Below are positions 8,193 through 19,724 of a stretch of 54,415 nucleotides of DNA, one piece after another. A program made the position numbers and the translations under genes. The stretch's first letter is position 1. Every line of letters starts with the position of its first letter. This DNA comes from Pseudomonas delhiensis. Lineage in GTDB: Bacteria; Pseudomonadota; Gammaproteobacteria; Pseudomonadales; Pseudomonadaceae. The notes beneath the pieces are model-generated. The model was not told the DNA's origin. It saw only the letters and a list, made by a program, of their open reading frames with translations, and searched no databases. The stretch is taken from assembly GCF_900187975.1 (NCBI RefSeq), contig NZ_FZPC01000039.1:1-54415 (forward strand), in the 5' to 3' direction.

Positions 8193-10481
8193 ATGCGTTC
8201 ACTCCGTTGGCATCTGCCCCTGCTGTTCAGCCTGAGCCTCGCCAGCGCCCCGCTGTGGGCCGCGCCCAGCGACGACACCCTGTTCAACTTCGTCAAGCCG
8301 ATGGCCGTGGTGCACGTCGGCCTGCAGGACGCCGACCTGCCCAGCGCCACCGCCGAGGCCACGCCCGAGGGCGAGATCCTGCGGCGGGTGAAGTTCCACC
8401 CGGCGGCCCGCCCCACGCTCACCCTCAAGCCCGCCAGCGGCAGCTGGGACTGGTCCCGGGCCGACGCCATGAGCCTGCGCATCCAGAGCGCCATGGACTG
8501 GGCGCTGACCCTGGAGATCGACATCGACAACCTCGACGGCACGCCCGGCCTGCACGCCAGCGTCGCGCTGCCCCCGGGCCCGGCGCAGACCCTGCTGGTG
8601 CCGCTGCAGGCCACCGCGCCGCAGCTGTTCGGCATGCGCGCCGGAGTGCCGATGCCGATGACCCTGGACGGCCAGCGCGTCATCGTCGCCCCGGTGGTCA
8701 CCGGCGAGCTGCAACGCAACAAGGTCGGCGCGGTGCGCATCTACCTGAACGGCCCGAAGGCGGCCCAGGACATCCTCGTCGGCCGCTTCGGCACCCGTTC
8801 CGGCGGCGACGAGCCGCGCCGGGCCTACACCGGCATCATCGACGCCTACGGCCAGTCCACCCGCAGCGACTGGCCGGAGAAGGTGAAGAGCGTCGAGCAA
8901 CTGGCCAACGCCTGGAAGGCCGAAGGCGAGCAACTGAAGAAATGGCAGGCCCACGCGCAGCCCACCGACACCTTCGGCGGCCTGCTGGAAGGCCCGGACT
9001 TCCAGGCCACCGGCTTCTTCCGCACCGAGAAGCGCAACGGCCGCTGGTGGCTGGTGACGCCGGACGGGCACCCGTACTGGTCCCTGGGCGTGAACACGGT
9101 GAACAGCGAAAGCAGCCAGACCTACGTCGAGGGCCGCGAATACATGTTCACCGAGCTGCCCCGCGACGGCGAGCCGCTGGCCGACTTCTACGGCCAGAGC
9201 GACGACCGCGACGGCGTCGGCGCACAGCAGGGCAGGGCCTTCGGCCACGGCCGCTGGTACGACTTCTACGCCGCCAACCGCTACCGCGCCACCGGCGGGC
9301 TGAGCGGCCAGCAGGCCGCCGACGCCTGGCTGGAGCGCACCCTGGCGCGCCTCGGCGCCTGGGGCTTCAACGGCCTGGGCAACTGGAGCCAGCCGGCCTT
9401 CGCCGGCGCCTCGCGCATCCCCTACAGCCTGCCGCTGGCCATCGGCGGCGACTACGCCACCGTCAGCACCGGCTACGACTGGTGGGGCGCCATGCCCGAC
9501 CCCTTCGACCCGAAATTCGCCATGGCCGCCGAACGCGCCATCGCCATCGCCACCCGCGACCACCGCGAAGACCCCTGGCTGCTCGGCTACTACGCCGACA
9601 ACGAGCTGGCCTGGGCCGGGCAGGGCCGCGACCCGCGCAACCACTACGCCCTGGCCTTCGGCGCGCTGGCGCTGTCTACCGACAGCCCGGCCAAGCGCGC
9701 CTTCATCAAGCAGCTCAAGGACAAGTACCACGAGCACGAGGCCCTGGCCGAAGCCTGGGGCGTCGAGCTGGGCGCCTGGGAAGACCTGGACGCGCCGGGC
9801 TACCAGGCCCCCGCGGTGCAGGCGGAACACCCGGCCATCGAGCAGGACTACAGCGCCTTCCTGCGCCTGTACGCCGACCAGTACTTCAGGACCCTGCGCG
9901 ACTCCCTGAGCTGGCACGACCCCAACCACCTGCTGCTGGGCGGGCGCTTCTCGGTGAACACCCCGGAGGCCCTGGCCTCCTGCGCGCAGTATTGCGACCT
10001 GCTGAGCTTCAACCTCTACGCGCCGACGCCGCAGCAGGGCTATGACGCCGCCTACGTGCGCAGCCTCGACAAGCCGGTGCTGATCAGCGAGTTCCACTTC
10101 GGCTCGCGCGACCGCGGCCCGTTCTGGGGCGGCGTCTCCGAGGTGTACAACGAGCAGCAGCGCGGCGAGCGCTACCAGCAGTTCCTCGCCGCCGCGGTGA
10201 AGGACCCGCAGATCGTCGGCGCGCACTGGTTCCAGTACCTCGACCAGCCCGCCAGCGGCCGCCTGCTCGACGGCGAGAACGGCCACATCGGCCTGGTCGG
10301 CATCACCGACCTGCCGTTCGCCGGCTTCATCGACGCGGTGCGCAAGGGCAACCAGCAGGTGATGAAGGCCATGCTGGAAGAGGCCCGCGCCGCCGCCAAG
10401 GCGGCGCCCGAGGCACCTGTGCCGCGGGTCGACCCGGACGCCACCGCCAGCGCCGCGCAGCAGGCGCCGGCGGTGCAATAG
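8193..10481 (+). CDS. Secreted clan GH-A glycoside hydrolase (agarase/GH42-GH50-like)
   Basis: A 762-residue protein with a signal peptide (LFSLSLASAPLWA). Residues about 25-200 look like an N-terminal beta-sandwich. From about 255 there is a TIM-barrel glycosidase region beginning FFRTEKRNGRWWLVTPDGHPYWSLGVNTVN. The two expected carboxylates of clan GH-A are visible: E471 in YYADNELAW (acid/base) and E633 in LISEFHFGS (nucleophile). The layout resembles GH50 beta-agarase or GH42 beta-galactosidase relatives; the substrate cannot be read from sequence. The C-terminus is a low-complexity Ala/Pro tail. The ribosome site AAGGACA precedes the ATG at 8193. It is flanked by dinG and an esterase without a dedicated sugar operon. 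Confidence 0.8.
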   Translation: MRSLRWHLPLLFSLSLASAPLWAAPSDDTLFNFVKPMAVVHVGLQDADLPSATAEATPEGEILRRVKFHPAARPTLTLKPASGSWDWSRADAMSLRIQSAMDWALTLEIDIDNLDGTPGLHASVALPPGPAQTLLVPLQATAPQLFGMRAGVPMPMTLDGQRVIVAPVVTGELQRNKVGAVRIYLNGPKAAQDILVGRFGTRSGGDEPRRAYTGIIDAYGQSTRSDWPEKVKSVEQLANAWKAEGEQLKKWQAHAQPTDTFGGLLEGPDFQATGFFRTEKRNGRWWLVTPDGHPYWSLGVNTVNSESSQTYVEGREYMFTELPRDGEPLADFYGQSDDRDGVGAQQGRAFGHGRWYDFYAANRYRATGGLSGQQAADAWLERTLARLGAWGFNGLGNWSQPAFAGASRIPYSLPLAIGGDYATVSTGYDWWGAMPDPFDPKFAMAAERAIAIATRDHREDPWLLGYYADNELAWAGQGRDPRNHYALAFGALALSTDSPAKRAFIKQLKDKYHEHEALAEAWGVELGAWEDLDAPGYQAPAVQAEHPAIEQDYSAFLRLYADQYFRTLRDSLSWHDPNHLLLGGRFSVNTPEALASCAQYCDLLSFNLYAPTPQQGYDAAYVRSLDKPVLISEFHFGSRDRGPFWGGVSEVYNEQQRGERYQQFLAAAVKDPQIVGAHWFQYLDQPASGRLLDGENGHIGLVGITDLPFAGFIDAVRKGNQQVMKAMLEEARAAAKAAPEAPVPRVDPDATASAAQQAPAVQ

Positions 10482-10588
10482 AACGGCATTCGCCGCGGCC
10501 ATGATGGCCGCGGCCCTACCCAGGTCGGGTTCACAAGCCGGCGGGGGGCTGGAAGAATGCGCCTTTCGCCCACAGCCCGGAGTGCCCC

Positions 10589-11734
10589 ATGCCCCTGCAA
10601 GGCCATTGCGACAGCCGCTTCACCCCCGTAGCCGACGCCTTCGCCGCGCTCTTCGAGGACCCGCAGGAGCGGGGCGCCGCGCTGTGCATCCAGGTCGGCG
10701 GCGAGACCCTGGTGGACCTCTGGGCCGGCAACGCCGGCAAGGACGAGGGCCAGGCCTGGCAGGCCGACACCCTTCTCAACCTGTTCTCCTGCACCAAGAC
10801 CTTCGCCGCCGTGGCCGCCCTGCAACTGGTGGGCGAGGGCCGCCTGGAGCTGGACGCCCCGGTGGCGCGCTACTGGCCGGAGTTCGCCGCCGCCGGCAAG
10901 CAGGCCATCACCGTGCGCCAGTTGCTCTGCCACCGCGCCGGGCTGCCGGCGCTGCACGAGATGCTGCCCGCCGAGGCGCTGTACGACTGGCGGGCGATGA
11001 CCGCCGCGCTGGCCGCCGACACACCCTGGTGGGCGCCGGGCAGCGAGCATGGCTACGCGCCCATCACCTATGGCTGGCTGATCGGCGAGGTGATCCGCCG
11101 GGTGGATGGCCGCGAGCCCGGCGCCGCCATCGTCGAGCGCACCGCCAGGCCCCTGGGGCTGGACTTCCACATCGGCCTGGACGATGCCGAGTTCCCCCGC
11201 GTGGCGCACATCGCCCGGGCCAAGGGCAACCTCGGCGACGCCGCGGCGCAGCGCCTGCTGCGCACCCTGATGAGCGAGCCGACCGCCCTGAGCACCCGCG
11301 CCTTCACCAACCCGCCGTCGATCCTCACCAGCACCAACAAGCCCGAGTGGCGGCGCATGCAGCAGCCGGCAGCCAACGGCCACGGCAATGCCCGCGCCCT
11401 GGCCGGCTTCTACGACGGCCTGCTGCAGGGCAGGCTGCTGGATGCCGCGCTACTCGCCGAGCTGACCTGCGAGCACGCCCGCGGCGAGGACCGCACCCTG
11501 CTCACCAGCACCCGCTTCGGCCTGGGCTGCATGCTCGACCAGCCGGAGCTGGCCAACGCCACCTACGGCCTCGGCCCGCAGGCCTTCGGCCACCCCGGCG
11601 CCGGTGGCTCGGTGGGCTTCGCCGACCCCGAGCGCGGCCTGGCCTTCGGCTTCGTCACCAACACCCTCGGCCCCTACGTGCTGATGGACCCGCGCGCGCA
11701 GAAACTGGCGCGCATCGCCGGCGACTGCCTGTGA
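10589..11734 (+). CDS. Serine hydrolase of the beta-lactamase fold (class C-like esterase)
   Basis: A 381-residue protein. The S-x-x-K catalytic motif is S67-C-T-K70 (FSCTKTFAAVAALQL), and the class C-type tyrosine motif is Y156 in GYAPITYGWLIGEVI. The C-terminal FGHPGAGGSVGFADP supplies the H-x-G-type third motif. There is no signal peptide, so it is probably a cytoplasmic EstB-type esterase rather than a secreted beta-lactamase. The start MPLQGHCDSRFTPVADAFAALFEDP is typical of the family. A GC-rich hairpin follows the stop. Confidence 0.9.
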   Translation: MPLQGHCDSRFTPVADAFAALFEDPQERGAALCIQVGGETLVDLWAGNAGKDEGQAWQADTLLNLFSCTKTFAAVAALQLVGEGRLELDAPVARYWPEFAAAGKQAITVRQLLCHRAGLPALHEMLPAEALYDWRAMTAALAADTPWWAPGSEHGYAPITYGWLIGEVIRRVDGREPGAAIVERTARPLGLDFHIGLDDAEFPRVAHIARAKGNLGDAAAQRLLRTLMSEPTALSTRAFTNPPSILTSTNKPEWRRMQQPAANGHGNARALAGFYDGLLQGRLLDAALLAELTCEHARGEDRTLLTSTRFGLGCMLDQPELANATYGLGPQAFGHPGAGGSVGFADPERGLAFGFVTNTLGPYVLMDPRAQKLARIAGDCL

Positions 11735-11742
11735 AAGCCGCA

Positions 11743-11768
11743 GGCCAGGCGCCCCGCGGCGCCTGGCC
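11743..11768 (+). terminator. Hairpin after the esterase gene
   Basis: An 11-bp perfect stem GGCCAGGCGCC / GGCGCCTGGCC with a CCGC loop lies 9 bp after the esterase stop. No T-run follows, so the role is inferred from position. Confidence 0.5.
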
Positions 11769-11999
11769 GACGAAGCGGCGGAACCTTCCGTCGCGGCTCC
11801 GCTCGAATGGCGACTTCATGGGGAAATACCGCCGGCGTTGGCCGCGGTTTTCCCCCGCTGATAGGGTCGGGGTTTCACCGCTCGTCAGTTGAAGAGCAAA
11901 ATACCTATTTCCCTTAGTAAGTTATGTTCGAATCCTGATTCGCGACATTAACTTGTGTCCGCCCCTGTTGCCCCAAGACCGTCCAATGGAAGTCCGCCC

Positions 12000-12788
12000 A
12001 TGAGACTGCTCAAGCTTTCCACCCTGTCCCTCTGCGTCGCCCTGGGCGCCTGCAGCCACTTCCAGTCCCAGGACGCCGCCGCGCCGGCGCCCAGCCAGGC
12101 CAAGGCCGAGGGCGGCAGCCACTGGTGGTGGCCGTTCGGCGATTCCGCGGCCAGCGCCCGGGCCGAGGCCAAGGCTCCCGCCGAGGCGCCCCGTCCGGTG
12201 GTGGCCCAGGTGGATGCGGCCACCGACAAGTCGGCCGGCGGCCACTGGTGGTGGCCCTTCGGCGATTCCGCCTCGGCCCAGGCCAAGGCGGAAAACCCGG
12301 TGGCCGCGCCCAGCGCCCAGGACACCAAGGCCTGGCTGGACCAGTACGAAGCCTCGGTGCGCGCCGCCGTGGCCGGCAGCAAGTTCAGCGTCGAACGCCG
12401 CGACAACGCCCTGGTGCTGACCGCGCCGGTGGACGGCTCCTTCAATCCCAAGCGCCCGGAACTGCTGCTGCCGATCACCCTGGCGCCGCTGGCCAATGTC
12501 GCCAAGGTGGTCGAGAAGGACCAGCAGGCCGGCGTGTTCATCCTCGGCCACAGCGACAGCAGCGGCGACAAGGCGACCAACGACAAGGTCAGCCAGCAGC
12601 GCGCCGTGGCCATCGCCGCGATCTTCCGCCTCAGCGGCCTGGGCAACGACCGCCTGCGCTACAAGGGCGTCGGCGACGCACAGCCGATCGCCGACGAGAA
12701 GACCAAGGCCGGCCGCGCCAAGAACCGCCGCGTCGAAGTCATGCTGACCCCCCGCGGCGGCCTGCTGGCCCTGGCCCAAAGCAACTGA
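12000..12788 (+). CDS. OmpA family lipoprotein with duplicated [10 protein letters not shown] motif
   Basis: A 262-residue protein. Its lipobox is VALGACSHF (Cys 18). A decapeptide [10 protein letters not shown] occurs at residues 41-50 and again at 82-91, separated by an Ala/Pro-rich linker. The C-terminal OmpA-like peptidoglycan-binding domain spans about 140-262, with [29 protein letters not shown] and KNRRVEVML. It is likely an outer-membrane lipoprotein contacting peptidoglycan. The ATG at 12000 places the signal at the N-terminus; an in-frame start at 11955 would bury it. It lies directly upstream of pdxH. Confidence 0.85.
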   Translation: MRLLKLSTLSLCVALGACSHFQSQDAAAPAPSQAKAEGGSHWWWPFGDSAASARAEAKAPAEAPRPVVAQVDAATDKSAGGHWWWPFGDSASAQAKAENPVAAPSAQDTKAWLDQYEASVRAAVAGSKFSVERRDNALVLTAPVDGSFNPKRPELLLPITLAPLANVAKVVEKDQQAGVFILGHSDSSGDKATNDKVSQQRAVAIAAIFRLSGLGNDRLRYKGVGDAQPIADEKTKAGRAKNRRVEVMLTPRGGLLALAQSN

Positions 12789-12871
12789 AGCCACGTGGCG
12801 CTTGTCGCCGGTCAAGCAATCCCGCTTTCCACTGGTTAAGCTATGGCACTGGCTTTCCTGAGGAGACGACG

Positions 12872-13519
12872 ATGGCCCAGACCCTGGCCGACATGCGCCG
12901 CGAATACACCCGGGACGGACTCTGCGAGACCCAGGCGCCCGCAGAGCCCTTCGTCCTGTTCCAGCAATGGTTCGAGGACGCGGTGAAGACCGAGCAGTTG
13001 CCGGTCGAACCCAACGCCATGACCCTGGCCACGGTGGACGCCGACGGCCAGCCGCATTGCCGCGTGCTCCTGCTCAAGGGGCTGGACGACCGCGGCTTCA
13101 CCTTCTTCAGCAACTACGACAGCGCCAAGGGCGAGCAGCTTGCGGCCAACCCGCGCGCGGCCATGACCTTCTTCTGGCCGGCGCTGGAGCGCCAGGTGCG
13201 CATCGAGGGCCGCGTGGAGAAGGTCTCGGTGGAAGAGTCCGACGCCTACTACCGGGTGCGTCCGCTGGGCAGCCGCCTGGGCGCCTGGGCCTCGCCGCAG
13301 AGCCGGGTGATCAGCGGCCGCGAGGAACTGGAGCGGATGCTGGCGGAGACCGAGAAGCGCTTCATGGACGTCGCCCCGCACTGCCCGGACCACTGGGGCG
13401 GCTACCGTCTGCTGCCGCAGCGCCTCGAGTTCTGGCAGGGCCGCCCGAGCCGCCTGCACGACCGCCTGAACTACCGCCTGGTGGACGGCGCCTGGCAACG
13501 CGAGCGCCTGGCGCCCTGA
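12872..13519 (+). CDS. pdxH: Pyridoxine/pyridoxamine 5'-phosphate oxidase
   Basis: A 215-residue FMN enzyme of full family length. Visible motifs are the FMN-binding [41 protein letters not shown], the phosphate-binding [28 protein letters not shown], and the C-terminal [16 protein letters not shown]...W.RERLAP, which carries the catalytic Arg and His. It oxidises PNP and PMP to PLP in the salvage pathway. The ribosome site GAGGAGA precedes the ATG at 12872. It serves the several PLP enzymes of the cell, including those at 23474 and 28921. Confidence 0.97.
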   Translation: MAQTLADMRREYTRDGLCETQAPAEPFVLFQQWFEDAVKTEQLPVEPNAMTLATVDADGQPHCRVLLLKGLDDRGFTFFSNYDSAKGEQLAANPRAAMTFFWPALERQVRIEGRVEKVSVEESDAYYRVRPLGSRLGAWASPQSRVISGREELERMLAETEKRFMDVAPHCPDHWGGYRLLPQRLEFWQGRPSRLHDRLNYRLVDGAWQRERLAP

Positions 13520-13605
13520 GCCCCGCACGGCACTTTTCGTAGGATGGGTATCGCTTCGCTCAACGCCATCCTACGCTGGCTCGTACAAAGCTCCGCGCCC
13601 TCCTA

Positions 13606-13654
13606 TGTAGGAGCGCGCCCTGCGCGCGAATCGCGGGCAGGGCCCGCTCCTACA
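13606..13654. repeat. REPIN with mismatched arms
   Basis: Conserved outer ends TGTAGGAGC / GCTCCTACA flank two different stem-loops, GCGCCCTGCGCGCG on the left and CGGGCAGGGCCCG on the right. Each arm is self-complementary, so the element is two inverted REP units of different subtype. Similar composites occur at 41277-41325 and 49161-49210. Confidence 0.7.
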
Positions 13655-13838
13655 ATTTGCCGTGAAGCACGGGCTCTCCGTAGGAGCGGACTCTGTCCGC
13701 GATTTGGCGGATAACGCCGTAGGCGTTATGCGCCCTACGAACTATCGCGAACACGGGGAACCAGGGTTCGCGAGCAAGAACTAGGCGTCCCCCTCGATCC
13801 TACGAAAAGCAAAAGCGCTTTTGCTCTGGCGTTTGGAC

Positions 13839-14130
13839 TTCCAGAGAAACAACCGAGCGCACCGGAACGCCCCTTCAGAAGGCCGAGCGAAACCGGCGCT
13901 CAGGAGGTCATGCGACATGGATGTCGCGAGAGCCCCGATCAGCACAGGGACGTGCTGTCGGGGCGGGCCTCCGTGGCGGGGGAATTCGTGAGGGTAGCCC
14001 GGCTTCATCGGGCCCGTATGGCGGGGCAAGCCTTCTTGGTTACTTCTTTGGCGTTTGAAAGAAGTGACTCGCCCGAGGGGGCGAAACGAGAGACATCAAC
14101 GCACTCGGAGCGGCGCGCTACACCCAAACC
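13839..14130. repeat. Full copy of a ~290-bp dispersed repeat
   Basis: The left half (13839-14029) matches 54132-54321, and the right half (14026-14130) matches 66-170, each with only scattered differences. It contains a strong stem (GCCCCGATCAGCAC / GTGCTGTCGGGGC) at about 13932-13964. The right half translates to the FLVTS.AFERSDSPEGAKRETSTHSERRATPKP phrase often mis-annotated as a small DUF1534-like protein in Pseudomonas. No ribosome site or conserved frame supports coding. Confidence 0.75.
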
Positions 14131-14377
14131 CAATAGACAGTTGCTCCTACAGGCGTAGGGCGTACAACCGTTCGCGGTTGTACGCCGTTACACCCATTCC
14201 ATCATCGACACCATGGTCGAGCCGAACCCGCAGTCCGCCCCGGTTCCCGGCATGAGTCCGAGTGGGATACGGCCAAGGTCAAGCAGCGGATAACCGCGAA
14301 CGGTTATTCGCCCTACAGGGAAACCGTTGGTAATGCGGTGTAGGATGCCTCCTCTCGCCCTGCCCACGGACCGCTCC

Positions 14378-15517
14378 ATGAAACTCGTCATCGCCCCCGA
14401 CTCCTTCAAGGAAAGCCTGTCCGCCCCCGAGGTCGCCGCTGCCATCGCCCGAGGCTGGTCGCGGGCGCGGCCGCTCGACGAGATCCTGCTGCGGCCCATG
14501 GCCGACGGCGGAGAGGGCACCGTGGATGCGGTGCTGGCGGCCACCGGCGGCGAACGCCGCGAATGCGAGGTGCGCGGGCCGCTGGGGGCGCCGGTGCGGG
14601 CCCATTGGGGCTGGCTGGAGGAGGGCACCGCGGTGATCGAGATGGCCGCCGCCAGTGGCCTGCACTGGGTGGCGCCGGCGCAGCGCGATGCGACGCGCAC
14701 CACCAGCTACGGCACCGGCGAACTGATCCGCGCGGCGCTGGATGCCGGGGCGCGCAAGATCATCCTCGGGCTCGGCGGCAGCGCCACCAACGATGGCGGC
14801 ATGGGCCTGCTGCAGGCCCTGGGCGTGCGTTTCCTCGCCACGAGCGGCGAGCCCCTGGGCGACGGCGGCGCGGCCCTGGCCGAACTGCACGAGATCGACC
14901 TGGCGGGCCTCGATCCGCGCTTGGCCGAGGTCGAGGTGGAAGTCGCCGCCGACGTGAACAACCCGCTGTGTGGCGAGCACGGCGCCTCGGCGGTGTTCGG
15001 CCCGCAGAAGGGCGCCAGCCCCGAGCAGGTCCGCCAGCTCGACGCCGCGTTGGCGCGTTACGCCGAAGTCGCCGCGCGCACCCTGGGCCAGGACCACAGC
15101 CTGTTCCCCGGCGTCGGCGCGGCGGGCGGCCTGGGCTTTGCCGCGCGGGCCTTCCTCAAGGCGCGCTTCCGTCCCGGCGTGGAACTGGTGGCAGAAGTTT
15201 CCGGCCTGGCCGGGGCGCTGCATGGCGCCAACCTGGCGATCACCGGCGAAGGCCGCCTGGACGAGCAGAGCCTGCATGGCAAGACGCCGATCGGCGTGGC
15301 CCGGGCGGCGCACGCCGCGGGCGTCCCGCTGATCGCCCTGGCCGGCAGCCTGGGGCCGGGTTACGGGCGCCTGCACGAGGCCGGCATCGCCGCGGCCTTC
15401 AGCCTGGTGCCGGGGCCCGTCAGCCTGGCCGAGGCCATGGCGGGCGCCGCGGAGGAACTTGAGGCGCGCGCCGAGGAACTGGCGCGCCTGTGGAGCCTGG
15501 CTCAGCCGGCGCGGTAG
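14378..15517 (+). CDS. Glycerate 2-kinase (GarK/GlxK family)
   Basis: A 379-residue protein of the bacterial type-2 glycerate kinase family. Diagnostic stretches are MKLVIAPDSFKESLSAPEVA at the N-terminus, RPMADGGEGTVDAVLAATGG, IILGLGGSATNDGGMGLLQALG, VFGPQKGA and ITGEGRLDEQSLHGKTPIGVA. It phosphorylates D-glycerate to 2-phosphoglycerate, the last step of the glycolate/glyoxylate (glycerate) route. GlxR-like and Hyi-like genes of that route are 30 kb away at 44954-46643. The ATG at 14378 gives the family N-terminus. Its 3' end overlaps the convergent small membrane gene by 16 bp. Confidence 0.92.
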   Translation: MKLVIAPDSFKESLSAPEVAAAIARGWSRARPLDEILLRPMADGGEGTVDAVLAATGGERRECEVRGPLGAPVRAHWGWLEEGTAVIEMAAASGLHWVAPAQRDATRTTSYGTGELIRAALDAGARKIILGLGGSATNDGGMGLLQALGVRFLATSGEPLGDGGAALAELHEIDLAGLDPRLAEVEVEVAADVNNPLCGEHGASAVFGPQKGASPEQVRQLDAALARYAEVAARTLGQDHSLFPGVGAAGGLGFAARAFLKARFRPGVELVAEVSGLAGALHGANLAITGEGRLDEQSLHGKTPIGVARAAHAAGVPLIALAGSLGPGYGRLHEAGIAAAFSLVPGPVSLAEAMAGAAEELEARAEELARLWSLAQPAR

Positions 15518-15738
15518 TCGTCGGCGGCGCGCTGCAGCCATGCCGGCAGGTCGCTGCGCGACACGCCTTCGTCACGGGCCAGTTGCAGGCAGTGCAGCAG
15601 GTATTCGCGCTTTTGCGGGTCGTCGCCGGCCAGCGACAGCGCCAGGTCGCGGTCCATCCAGCGGCGGATGCGCACGAACAGCCACCAGTGGAAGTACAGG
15701 CCGGCGGCGGTGGTGACGACGATGATGAAGTAGTCCAT
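15502..15738 (-). CDS. Small membrane-anchored hypothetical protein
   Basis: A 78-residue protein with one N-terminal membrane helix (MDYFIIVVTTAAGLYFHWWLFVRIRRW) and a basic/acidic cytosolic tail (KREYLLHCLQLARDEGVSRSDLPAWLQRAADDYRAG). No known domain is recognised. It is convergent with glycerate kinase, with a 16-bp 3' overlap. Confidence 0.65.
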   Translation of the reverse strand: MDYFIIVVTTAAGLYFHWWLFVRIRRWMDRDLALSLAGDDPQKREYLLHCLQLARDEGVSRSDLPAWLQRAADDYRAG

Positions 15739-15923
15739 GGGGCCTTCCTCGCGGGGATGCTGACCTTACCCCAGGCGGAACGGAGGATGAACGTGCGCTT
15801 TTGCCGCAGCTGTAGGAAGAAGCTGTACGGTGGCTGAATCGAACGAAAACTTTGATTTGGCCGGCGTGACAGCAAGGGGCGCGGCAGAGTCTAATATTCA
15901 CATATCTATCCGGAGGTTTCCGT

Positions 15924-16388
15924 ATGCGTAAATCCGCCTTCCTGCTCGCCGGTTTCACTGCAGTGGCCCTGGCCCTCGGCGGCTGCCAGTCCAGCCTGAC
16001 CGGCGACACCTACAGCCGTGACGAGGCCCGCACCGTGCAGAACGTACGCTGGGGCACCATCGAAGCCCTGCGCCCGGTGAAGATCGAGGGCACCAAGACG
16101 CCGATCGGCGCCGCGGCGGGCGCCGCCGTGGGCGGTATCGGCGGCAGCGCCATCGGTGGCGGCAAGGGCAGCTACGTGACCGCCATCATCGGCGCCGTGG
16201 CCGGCGGCCTGCTGGGCGCGGCCACCGAGGAAGGCCTGACGCGCACCCAGGGCGTGGAGATCACCGTGCGTGAAGACGACGGCAGCTCCCGCGCCTATGT
16301 GCAGGAAGTCGACCAGGGGGCCATCTTCCGCGTCGGCGAGCGCGTGCGCATCCTGACCGTCAACGGCACCAGCCGCGTTTCCCACTGA
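15924..16388 (+). CDS. SlyB/Pcp-like outer-membrane lipoprotein (copy 1)
   Basis: A 154-residue lipoprotein with lipobox LALGGCQSS (Cys 21). A glycine-zipper region (GAAAGAAVGGIGGSAIGGGKGSYVTAIIGAVAGGLLGAATEEGLT) is followed by a C-terminal beta segment (GVEITVREDDGSSRAYVQEVD...FRVGERVRIL). This is the 17-kDa surface antigen/SlyB architecture. SlyB proteins stabilise outer-membrane proteins under stress. A good ribosome site (CCGGAGG) precedes the ATG. It is strongly similar to the gene at 27957, but no GTTCAG boxes are found upstream of this copy. It stands alone before the mrp operon. Confidence 0.88.
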   Translation: MRKSAFLLAGFTAVALALGGCQSSLTGDTYSRDEARTVQNVRWGTIEALRPVKIEGTKTPIGAAAGAAVGGIGGSAIGGGKGSYVTAIIGAVAGGLLGAATEEGLTRTQGVEITVREDDGSSRAYVQEVDQGAIFRVGERVRILTVNGTSRVSH

Positions 16389-16393
16389 TCGCT

Positions 16394-16409
16394 CCGCCCG
16401 TCCGGGCGG
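16394..16409 (+). terminator. Short hairpin after slyB-like copy 1
   Basis: CCGCCCG-TC-CGGGCGG directly after the stop at 16388, with no T-run. Weak evidence; assigned by position. Confidence 0.35.
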
Positions 16410-16596
16410 CAACGGCTCCTGGCGCGCGACCCCGGTTTCCGGTGTCGCGCGCTATCGTTTCCGGACACCGCCTTTCCCGTTCCCAGCCTTTCGTAATAGT
16501 TCTATCCAAGACGCGCGTTCGATAGATATGGATAATCGCTCGGCTCCACGGCTTTCCTGGTAAGTCAGCCGTGTCTGAAAGATTAAGGAGAAGGTC

Positions 16597-19391
<2,795 letters not shown>

Positions 19392-19392
<1 letters not shown>

Positions 19393-19724
19393 TGGAAGCG
19401 CTGTTCGCCATCACCCTCGGCCTGCTCACCGCCAGTGGCGTGTACCTGCTGCTGCGCGCGCGCACCTTCCCGGTGGTGCTGGGCCTGACCCTGATCTCCT
19501 ACGCGGTGAACCTGTTCCTCTTCGCCATGGGCCGCCTGGCCGGCGAGCCGGCGGTGCTGGGCCAGGTGGCCCATCCCGGCGACCCGATCCCGCAGGCGCT
19601 GGTGCTGACCGCCATCGTCATCGGCTTCGCCATGACCGCCTTCGTCATCGTCCTGGCCCTGCGCGGGCTGGCCGAGACCGGTGACGACCACGTCGACGGC
19701 AAGGCGCGGGAGGCGGGCGAATGA
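19392..19724 (+). CDS. mrpC: Cation/H+ antiporter subunit C
   Basis: A 110-residue protein with three membrane helices, homologous to NuoK. The conserved stretch GVYLLLRARTFPVVLGLTLISYAVNLFLFAMG and DPIPQALVLTAIVIGFAMTAFVIVLALR are typical of MrpC. The start codon overlaps the mrpA stop by 1 nt (TGATG), which implies translational coupling. Confidence 0.95.

Larger units (their letters stand above)
13520..14377. other. Non-coding repeat island between pdxH and glycerate kinase
   Basis: About 860 bp with no credible gene. In order it holds: a palindrome based on GTAGGATGGGTA / CGCCATCCTACG (about 13540-13576), a mixed-arm REPIN (13606-13654), a REP fused to a GTAGGGCG-type palindrome (13679-13740), a long dispersed repeat (13839-14130), and two further GTAGGGCG-type palindromes (14155-14191, 14284-14315). 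Open frames here are translations of repeats. Confidence 0.8.

Noticed and set aside
5389..8202. 937-residue minus-strand frame across dinG
   Set aside because: It is an antisense shadow of the GC-rich dinG gene. Only the C-terminal 154 residues, with membrane helices and the CopD-like motif, are a real gene.
13781..14029. Open frame on the minus strand repeated at 54050-54337, apparently a conserved protein
   Set aside because: Similarity comes from the nucleotide repeat itself, which continues outside the frame. There is no ribosome site, no domain, and the frames differ outside the repeat.
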